A DNA stretch of 64,000 nt from Hoplostethus atlanticus. Lineage: Eukaryota > Chordata > Actinopteri > Trachichthyiformes > Trachichthyidae. This document shows positions 36,328-46,800 of this stretch, piece by piece. The stretch spans positions 444,501 through 508,500 of the forward strand of contig JAXDDX010000192.1 of NCBI GenBank assembly GCA_034670405.1, given 5' to 3'. Position 1 is the first letter of the stretch; every line of letters begins with the position of its first letter. The position numbers were made by a program, and so were the translations under genes. Below the pieces are notes generated by a model. It did no database searches, was not told the DNA's origin, and was given only the letters and a program-made list of their open reading frames with translations.

Positions 36328-37775
36328 AACACCAGTTAATGATCTGTTCGTTGTGTGCTCTGCAGCATCGGAGGGCTCATCCTGGACAAGACGGTGTCTG
36401 ACCCGAACCTGGCTGGCATCGTGGTGTACACTCCGGTGATCAACGGTGAGTCACAGTATCTAGACTCAAAACCTTGTATTTACTTGGCTGGTCAGATACC
36501 GGTTCCACTGTAATAGTTTCCTCTGAGGGGATGTAAAAAGAGAGATAGATGTGAAGAAAACATCACCCACCTTGTTTCACACACAGACAGCGCTGAGCTT
36601 GGCGATACCACCTCCAGAACCATGTCTCGGTCTGGTTGATCCCCAGACCAGCTGGGGAAGTGTGGGTGGGGGAAGTACATGAGTAATGCTGTCCCTCCCT
36701 TCAACAATCTCTGTTGCCCTTGAGCAAGGCGCTTAAAGGAAAGAATCCACCCTTTTTATCACTTGTACCCTGCTAGATATCATCAGTTTGTGACGTTTAA
36801 CACGTTCCATGACGTTGTTGATGAAGCGTTGTTATTTACTTTAGTACTATCTACTTCTACTTCTGTTTCCGTCATGTCCCAGAATGACTTACTGCTCTCC
36901 AACTCCACCGTAGCTGCTTCTGGTAATACCTCAGCATCACCTACATTTGGCCAATTATCTGTAGGAATAAGAAAAAACAAAGAATGCAAGCTAGAGCTGT
37001 TTTTTTAAATGGTGTTCAAGTGTTTTAGGGTGGATTTCTCCTCAACCCCTACCTGCTCCAGTCACAGTGGGTGTGTTATGTAGTAACCAAAAGATTCATC
37101 ACATTTCAGCAATTTGAGCTTCATGGAGCATTTCCCCTTTCCCAGTATGTTGAGTCATGCACGTATGCTCATTTTGTAATTGCGGTATTTCTGACGGCAC
37201 TCAGGGCAGCGTCACTACAGTTGAACTATTCCAGCAGAAACCACCCAGGTATCGTTTCCTCTGCTGTCCTTCCTCTTTTGTAATTCAGTGCCATTTGCTG
37301 CCCTGAGCGAGTCCAAATGTTCACACACAAGATAGACGACCTGCCATCCAGTCTGTACGTTGGTGTGAATGTATGTGAAGGTGAGAGCAGGGCGGTTGCT
37401 AGCAAAAGAGCCAAGCGCGCTCCGTCAACGCTCCCCGGGTAAATAAAGGTTACCAAAAAAACAATTACTCTAAAATGTCATCGGCATAATTGGGCAAAAA
37501 TAACGAGACGGGTCGCCTGGCGGGCCAGACAGAAACCTCTTCCTCTGTCATAAACTTCTTCTTCTTCTTCTGCCTCTCCCGTCGCTAACGGGCTCGTCCG
37601 CGGTTGCCGGGGCGCTGGCACCTCGACAACAAGAGATAAGCTTTTAATTAAATGGCATTAATGGGAGACATTTACCGAGATGGAAGATGGTTCTGTCTCT
37701 AATTGGTTTTCCGCCGAGGCACAAAACAGCTGGGGGATGATGCGTGTGTGTGTCTGGTTGTGTGTAGGAGTGTAT

Positions 37776-37814
<39 letters not shown>

Positions 37815-40800
37815 ATTGTCAGGGAAAACTCCGGTCTCAGCGAACCCTTTTTTAACTGACTCTGATTCACAACGTATTGTTCACGGTTCAGGAGAGAGCG
37901 AGACAGTCTTTGGTGCATTCCAGCTCTTTAAGATGCACCGTACCTCCCTCCCTAACAAGAGGGAGACGACGCCACAAAGGAGGGAGGCGGGCGGGAGGCG
38001 AACGGTGGACGGGTGGTGTGTGGACGGTTTGATTAGAAAGGGAAGCGGTGTAGAGCACGAGGAGAAAAGAAATAAGTGGGTTAAGTGTATGATGGAGGGA
38101 GAAAGCTCTGAGTATTTTGACTTCTCCTGTAATGCAGGGTGTCCTCTAACACGTCCTCATAAAGCCTCATAAAGCATTAAAATGTCTTATTTTTTCACCG
38201 TGTACCTGAAAGCTGTCTCCGTTCAGTCTTGGATTCATACAGATAAAAGGGTTGTTAGTACAATATGCTTCGTATCTGAATCCTCGTATCGTTTCTGCTT
38301 CACTCAACACAACTGGACTTCATGTCTCTTACTGATTCACGTCCTGTTGTCCCTTTTTCTTACTGCCCAGTTTTAGTTTGACAACCCTAAATTCATCAGT
38401 ACGGTCTTGAATCGTGTGGTGCTCTGGTGTCACTTAGCCTCTGTTGTCCGACTCAGATGAGTCTCGAGTCTCTTGTTTGCCATCTTGGCATTTTTGTTGT
38501 TTATTTGATTTTCTTTTTTCTTCTTCTTTCTTTTGTTTGTCTTGAGATGAGGTGTCTACTTTACATCTCAGTCTCTCCCCCGTGGTTTTTCTTCTCATTG
38601 TTTTTCCGTCGCTATTTGTTTTAGCACTTCACCTCTTTTGTTTTAGCGCCGTGCAAATGAAACCTGGAGGAGAGAAAGGGAGATGAGATGAGACCGGGCA
38701 GGCTGGCAGACGGCTCATGTGTCTCCCCCCCTCCCTCCCCCCCCTCTGGGCAGAGCGACCCAGCTGAGAGGAGGAGAGACCCCCTGCTGAACCCCAAACC
38801 TCCTCATCCTCCCCATCCTTACTCCCCCATGTCGGACCCAGTGACCTGAATAAGCAAAGACAGCCCACCCCCCCCACACTTCCTTCCTTCTCTACCCCCT
38901 GCTGAGGTGGAAGGGTAACACCATCCACCACCATCCACCCCCCCCCTCCAGCCTTCACCCAAACCCCCAAAAGCACAAGGACAGAAAGAGAGAAAAGGGG
39001 AAAGTTAAAGATGTAAGATAAGATGGAGGAAGTAGAATAGGATGTAAAGAACTAAAGAGCAACACTGGTGACAGATTTCCAGATTTACCGTCTAGTGCAA
39101 CAGCATATATGCAGGATGTGCAAAGATGCATTGTTGACTATTTGCCTCATCGCATGTACAGATGTCCACTGAAATGTGGCGTATAGACTCATATCAGACG
39201 GTGCAGGGCAGATGGTGGAGGCGTTTTCTGACTGGGGAAGATGCCGTGACAGGGGAAGACTGCAAAGTGTGAAGGAGGCGAGAGGAAGCGCTGGGCTGGT
39301 GTGAATGTGTTGTAAAGTTAGGTCTGCGTCGAAGCTCGGGAGGATTGGTAACGCTCCAATAAAATGTCACCGGGGAGACAAAGATGGAGTCACGACAGAT
39401 TGAATTAAGTGGACGTTGCCCCGAGGTTGTGGTCGGGTCTAATTTGATATACTCGCCACAATAACAAGCAAGTCAGGGAGGGGAGAAGGCAGGGACGCCC
39501 CCTCTCCCCCACCTTTTTCTTCATGTTATACGTGACTCAGATAGCTGACCGCATTATGTACGATTCTGAAAAAGAGAGAATGGCATCCCTCAATTCTACC
39601 CTGGCTTTGTACGCTTTTTCTGTACACCCTCATAGAGACGGCAGACTCAGAGCAAAGCCTGTTTCTCCTTTCGTGAGCTGCTTTGTCGCCTCCTGTCTGG
39701 ACGTTTTGGTGTTCATATGTGAGCCGTCCTGCAGGGCTGCATGCCAGTTAGTCACCAGACTGTGGGTATCACGATGAAAGGACAGCGGAAGTTTGGCTGC
39801 GTGTTACTTGCTCAAGGGAAAGTGAGTGATAGCTGCTGCTAGTGAATATAAACTGACCCGGCTTCCTCTCCGTGCAGATGGCGAGCCACGCTGTTCTCAT
39901 GAAGACAGTTCCTCAGCTCGACGTTCATTAAAATCTAAAACGATGGGCTGAGCAGAAAACAGATCTGTCCTCTCCCTCCTCCTATCTGTGGCTTTCTGTC
40001 TCTTTTTCTTCTCAGTGTGTATTCATTGTTCTCAAGCTGTTTCCATTCATCACTGGTGTCTTTGTCACCAGGAGAACAAAGCAATGCACCAAAAAATACA
40101 ATGCCGTAGTGCGGAGCTGTGCCAATCTCGTTCCCTTTCAGACTTCCTGTGCAGATCTGGAAAGTCTGGAAAAATAAGAAACATTTATTTGATCATTTCT
40201 CGTTGGGGAAAAATGCACAAATATCTGTTTAAAGTTTGGAAAAAAACGGTTTCTCCTCCGATATGACTTCAATGTTTAGATCACATTGAACATCCACCAA
40301 ACCTGTCTCTCCTCTGCCATAGTCATTGACTTTACCTAAACTTGAATGTGCTTATTGCTCTTCTACATTTCCAGGTATTGGGGGGAACTTGGTGGCCATT
40401 CAATCCAGCAGGATTTCCACTTACCTGCATTTCCACAGTGCTCCTGGAGAGGTGCCCGAGGAGGCCAAGGGTTGCTACTACCCCTGCCGCACCTTCTGTG
40501 GGACAGGTACCTACAGTTACCGATATGAACCTCTGCTTGGGTGACGCTTTGCATTCACCTTTAACGCTCCTTACCCCGTCCTCCTCATATCTTCTCAGGA
40601 GCCAATCACCGTTCTGCTCAGGTGCTCCTCCTACTGGTGGTCCCAGGTCACCTGATCTTTCTCTACACCATCGACCTGATGAAGAGCGGCCACACCACCC
40701 TGACTCCCATCTTCATGTCCGTCTACCTGGCTGCTGCCCTGCTACAGGTGAGCACATGAAGAGCTTCCATTCCAAATCGCTTTAAAATGTATATCAATAT

Positions 40801-43800
40801 GAAAGACCTGATTCATTTCTAAATGTCCATTTTGAAAAAAATATAAGAAGCATTTCAACACTATATATCCGTTGTTGTAAATAAGAGGAAGAGGTATGTT
40901 GATGTTCACTATTCCCCAAAATGTAGATATTATTGGGCCAGTTGATTGGTCTTTTGATTATATTGTATTATATTTTTATATTGATTATTGAATCTTAACC
41001 ACAGTTGTTCCATAGTTCCATCGGAATTATATTTTTTCTGGGAATATGTTTTTTTTGGTTTGGAACGGTGTCTTTGTCCATTTCATTACTCGCCATGAGC
41101 CATGACTATTCAATACAAGTTTTCATTTTTGACTCTTAACTTTGTGTCTGCATGAAGTTACTATCTTGTTGATACTGTTGCCTTGCAGAAGATTTAGCCA
41201 GTGGCCAGTTACCCACCTGTCACTACTTTTAGAAGCATGTTAACATCAATGATGATCCCAGTTCACAGCCTATCCTTCTAGTCAGTGAACATATGAATAA
41301 GTCTCTTTGAAAGATGTGTTGCCACTGAAGGATAAACAGGTGTGTGTATCCTGTGAATTCCTGCAGCGCCGTGGTTTCAGGTAACGCCTGAAGGAATCTG
41401 ACTTCTGTGAGTTTTCTTTAGCTGTTTGGATGGCAATTAAGACCGGCAATTATGGAAGGAAAGACTTGAAATATGAATTGCTGCTTTCACTTCTTCAGAT
41501 GCACCGTGACGTCTTTAAGTTTCTGGAATTTGAGGAACGTTGTTGGCATGTTTTTGTGCACGCATTTGATGTTTGTTTTGCCTTGAAGCCTCTTTTCTCT
41601 CAAGTATGTTTTTGAATGAAAAGTAGAAGTGTTCCTTAAGTCTTAGACCTATAATATCAGAATGTACATCTGGCCACTCTGGAGTTGGAGACTTTCCAAA
41701 TCAATTAAGTGGAGATGCTTTAAGGGCGCTTCAGTACTAGACAACACTTCAAATGACAGACTGACACTTTGGCTTGCGAGGGTGGAAAGGGAGTCTCGCG
41801 CCAGATGCTGTCACGTGGTAGTACAGTCGCTAAGGAGAGAGGAAACATTGAGCAGTCTGTCGCCCACCACTCTGCCTTTTTGAGGGGTTTGACAGGGTTT
41901 ACGACGTATGCCAGGCCGAAAGCAGATGAGCCGTTACATGTCTGGATTATTCTTGAATTCCTTTTTTGTCACCGTTGGTCTGACCCAGTGACAGCTCGGG
42001 GAATTTGCTTGAGTTCTGCTTTGAGCGATGGTTTCTAGACATCCTTTATGGAAGCAAGGTGATCATGGAATAACTGTTCACCTGGGAATACAACAGAAAT
42101 AACTTGCATTTGTGCTTCATCTGCTTCTGCCATCAGTGCACTTCTAAACATGTGACAGAATAGCATACACTACACATTAAGGTCAATAGACACTAATTTG
42201 CTTCGACAAAAGAATAGGCTGAATACTGTATATAATAATAGAATAAGACCATTTATAGATTTTAATACATTCTGAAGCTCATTTTCAAGAGGAGTACTTT
42301 TGAATGTGAGTATTGTCCTCCAGTGTTCCAGTGGGATAGCAGTAACCTGACTGAGTGTCCCATCTTTAAGGAGACATTGGAAAAACAAACCCCAGTTTGT
42401 GCCAATCAAAAGTGAAGGGAGGTTGTTGAGCATTGCAAGAAAAATAGTGTGAGACATACAGATGAAGCCACTGCATAAAAACAGTAGTTTTCCTGCGATA
42501 CTTGCCCTTGGCCCGAACCCCATGAAATACGCTTGGTGTTTCTCGCCTCGTACTGCCAAGCTCACTTGCAGCCATATCACGTAGCCATTGCCCTAAAAAG
42601 ACATAAGTTAATCAATTCTGTGGGGAAGTTGGAAAACAGGATGTGCAGGAAGCATCAGACTCCCCAAGCACTTTTGTAAGAGACGAAATGTATTTTTGCC
42701 GTTGTCAATTCGTCATCAGATACTCAAGCCTACTTCCTCATCATTTTTTGTTTGGATTTTGAAAATGGCTGTCGAGCCCTCAACCAAGCCTTGCTTACGT
42801 CACAGCATAAGATAACTTTAGAGATATTTTTTTATGACATCTTAAAAAAAACACCCTTACTGTTTAAGCAAAATACTATTGTTGTGCACTGCAGAGCTCT
42901 CAACAAGTTCCAGAGTGCAGTGCTATGCTAAGCTAATGTTGGCTGTTGCAGTAGTAGTCGCGATCATGTTCGTTTCAGTTCCTATCATCTGACATGATCA
43001 GGATGCTGCAATGGCGCTGTTAACCAGTAGCAGACGCTTCAGGAGCTCTGGTGCACAATAGAGGTCTGCATGAAAAATGCAGGAAGATAAATATCAGACA
43101 GCATGAAGGTCTGCATTGATCTGGTGGGCTCGGTTGGTAAAGGCCAAGCGGACCTGAGGGAGGTAGTTAAGAAGAAGCACAAAGCCACTGAGCTGATGTT
43201 GTCATTAATGAGCTGGAGCAGGAGATCTTGGAGCTGCTCCAAGATCTCCATTTCAACTCCGCTGGTGCACACAATCCCCGACTCCAGAAGTCTCCTGTGG
43301 AGTCTTAGCTGGAGGACACGTTCAAGAAACAGTTGGAGAAGCAACCCAAGCCCAAGAGTAATCAGAGCCAGCCCGGATACAGGAAATCCAAAACTTACAT
43401 TGTCAGCGGATGGGGGAAAGAGGGATATAAAGAGGAATGGCCCTGGCAATCCGTAGAGGCTTTTTCCTGTGTCCCTGTGTCATGGCTAAGGAAGGATGCT
43501 GCTCTAGGAGGTTTTACTACGAGGTTCAGGTGAAAGGGAAGACTGACTGGGATTTAGAAATGGCCCGGGGGTCGATCACAGGAAGGGCTATATGGTTGAG
43601 GAATGGAAATGAGTACGAGGCATTGGAGGGTCTAGTCTCTTTTTATGACAAAGATGCTGCAGCTGCACCCCTATAGTACTGATACCTTCAGTGAGCCAGT
43701 CTACCGATACTTCAGCCCTTTCAGTAATGATCGTAATAGAAATTGTGCAACTCTCATCGTCTCTGCTGACAATGAACTCAAATGAACAAATGAACTTGTC

Positions 43801-46800
43801 AATATCTGTGATTTCCTATTTGCAACTGATTGCTCCAACAGTGCCTAACAGGGATAGAGACATTTCAGAGGACACCTCGTATATGTGGTGGACAGCAGCA
43901 GTACTAGGAGTACCTTCTGCTTCTTTCTCTCTTGCCACTAAGTATGGAAGTAAACTGCCATCAAAAGACCCTTGTGACCCACTGAGATCAGTTTGTAATT
44001 ACAACATCCACGCAATTGTATTTAGTGTTCCCTGAAATAAGCCTAAATAATGAAATGCATGATAAATTTGCCTATGAATGCACATTTCATCATTGTAAAA
44101 AAACCAATATTCAGTATTAGGCATGGTGGTGTAGTATTAGTCTCTCTCCACAGTGCTTGACTTGGTGGCAGACACAATTGGCAAAATGTAGTTAACAATG
44201 TCATTCTATTCAAGTAAAAGTACGGTACCAGTCTTTCTTTAACAGCAGTGATGAGCAGACACACACTTTGCAAAATGGACATGGTGTGGTTTGATACTGT
44301 TCTTTTTTTAAATTAAAGTCCTGCAAAATTAGGATGGAAATTGAGAGGCATTTCTGCAGAATTCACAATTAGTTGTGATATCTCAGCAGGCCTCGTGGTA
44401 AAAGTATGCACAGAGTCTCTTAAGCTCACACACCCAGGTGAGTGGAAAGGGAGTGTAGTTAAATCAACATGCAGTTTGACATACTGGGGTTGGTGCTCGA
44501 TGGTTTACTCTTTATTAAAGGTCTTCAATTCAGTGCAACTTTGTCATTCCAACAAATGTTTTTTTGAAGGTCACAGCGCATAAAAACACAGCACACAAGT
44601 CAACATAGTGCAACTATGCAATGGTAGGTCAAACTCATGCAAGTATTACAATATTATTCGTAGTAGTATAAGTCACTGGTGCAAACTAATTCAAGTATTC
44701 TACCATAACAAAATCACTGTATTCAGGTATTTAGAAGCAGGCGCACAGGATGTCTTGGTTGTTTTCAGAGAATGATTGCAGTGAACGGATGAGGTGAGTA
44801 GAGGTAATCGATCAGCCAGGACAAATTTGATCAAGCACTTAACCCACAACTGCTCTTGTGCAACCAAGTGGCCAGCAGAAGACTATGGTTGTGTTGGACC
44901 ACTCCCAGGTGTGGATGTGTTTAACTTTGTGAAGCAGGGCGTTGCTGAAAAAGTGTGTGCAAATCTTCTACTCATGTTTGTCTCGGGTCTGACTTGATCT
45001 AGCCTATGCAGCAGTATCCTCTCTGGAGCAGTTCCTGTGTTCAGTCGGTCTGGATGTGTTCAGTGATCCCGTTTGTGTTCCATCCTGTTCTGTTTGTCTC
45101 ACAACTTCTGCCTGCCATGTATCCAAACCTTTTGGGAAAGAAATGGCCTGAGTCAGTGCCCATGAGACATTTCCAAGAAGACTTGAACTTGAGCAAGCTT
45201 GAGGGAAGTTGTAGAGCAAGTCAAGAAGATGGGTGTGATTGGTGTGATGGGTATAGATGAGTCCCTTGCCAAGCCAGGGGAAGTGACCTGTGACATCTGC
45301 AGGGAGGTGAACCTCAAGGCCCTTAAGTCATTCCTGATGTGTCTGGCTTCCTACCATTGGAGAGTCACAGGCCTGAAAAGACACTGATCAGCCCTGTGGA
45401 GAACCTGGAAGACAGGATCCTCAAGAAGCACAATAGACCACAGGAGGTGTATTGCAAGCTTGATCAGATGTGTTTTCAGCTCTAGCTTTTACTTTGTAGA
45501 AGAAGAGTGTGTAGCCAGGAAAATACACAAGAGAATTATTAGACCGATGATCCAGGAGTGACCACAGATGGTTCAGGAGATGAAACACTTTTGGAAAGCT
45601 AAACACGAAAGATGCAGATTGAGAGTAAGAATGCAGTACGTAAGTCTTCTCTCTGCTGGCTTCTGTTAAGAGGTCAAGTTAAGCTTACCGGGGTGCTTGA
45701 GAAGAAGCAAAAAGCAGCAGAGAATCAGGCCGAAGGCTTTATGAAGGAGCTGGAGCAGGATTTCAGAGCTACACGGATCAGTGAACTACCCTCCACATCC
45801 TTATGAACTATGAAACCCTGAGCGCCTTTCCACACTGAAGAGAGCTGTGGCTCAGCTGGAGAAAACACTCAGTAAGGAAATGAAGAGCGTATATGATGAT
45901 GTTGACATGAGGATGCAGCAACCCATGATGCATCCCAAATATGTCTGGTCTGAACATAACAAGGCGGTGACACATGTAGACAGGAAGGAGCTCATCAACA
46001 GCTCAAAGAGGCTGTATGACACCAGAACTCATCTGGACGGTTTTACTTTGAAACAGGAGTGGCAGGGAAGACTGGGATTTAGTAGGGCGGCAGAGGACGG
46101 TCTGAATCCTGACAGAGACTACTGGTCTGCCTGAGAAATGGGAGTGAGTACAAGGCCCAATTACTCCAATTTACCACCAACTTCAGCCCTACAAGGTGGG
46201 GGTGTTTGTGGATTACAAGGAGGGTCTGTCTCCTTTATGGGTTCATGTCTGCTCTCACACTGGCTGCACCATCACGAAGAAACCCAACCAGTTCCTCAGC
46301 TGCCGTAACAGTGATCGAGGTTGAAGCATTTTCCACAGACGAGGCTTCTTGACTCATGATGTATTGATATCTCAAATCACCGACGTGACACTTGATGCTG
46401 GAAATACATGTTCTGTTTGGTTCTGTCAGTCCCTGGCATATTTCTGTGTTGGTACACATACAATCCCTGTTTCAGGCTGTTCTCTCTGAGGGACGGAAAG
46501 TTCTCCATTCTGTTTGCTCTGGGATTTACTTCCCTCAGCCCTCCCTCTCCCCCTTCTCCCCCCCTTCTCTAAAGTATGCAAGTATACACAACCCTGCCTT
46601 CAAACAGACCTGTGAATCCTGCTTGAAAGATCAGACACTGTATTACTTAGTTGCCCTCGTTCTTAACACTGCACGTCTTCACAGTCAGGAAAAGGTGATT
46701 GGATTTCTTCAGAATAACTGTGTTAATAAAGTGCTTGATTTGCAGACCGAGCGGTTTCAGAGGTAATCAGACATCGCACAATAACTTCCTCTCATGCATG

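Noticed and set aside
42170-42580. 136-codon minus-strand ORF in the SLC41A2 last intron
   Set aside because: No recognisable motif; AT-rich sequence with an overlapping alternative ORF in another frame. Most likely chance, though a decayed element cannot be excluded.
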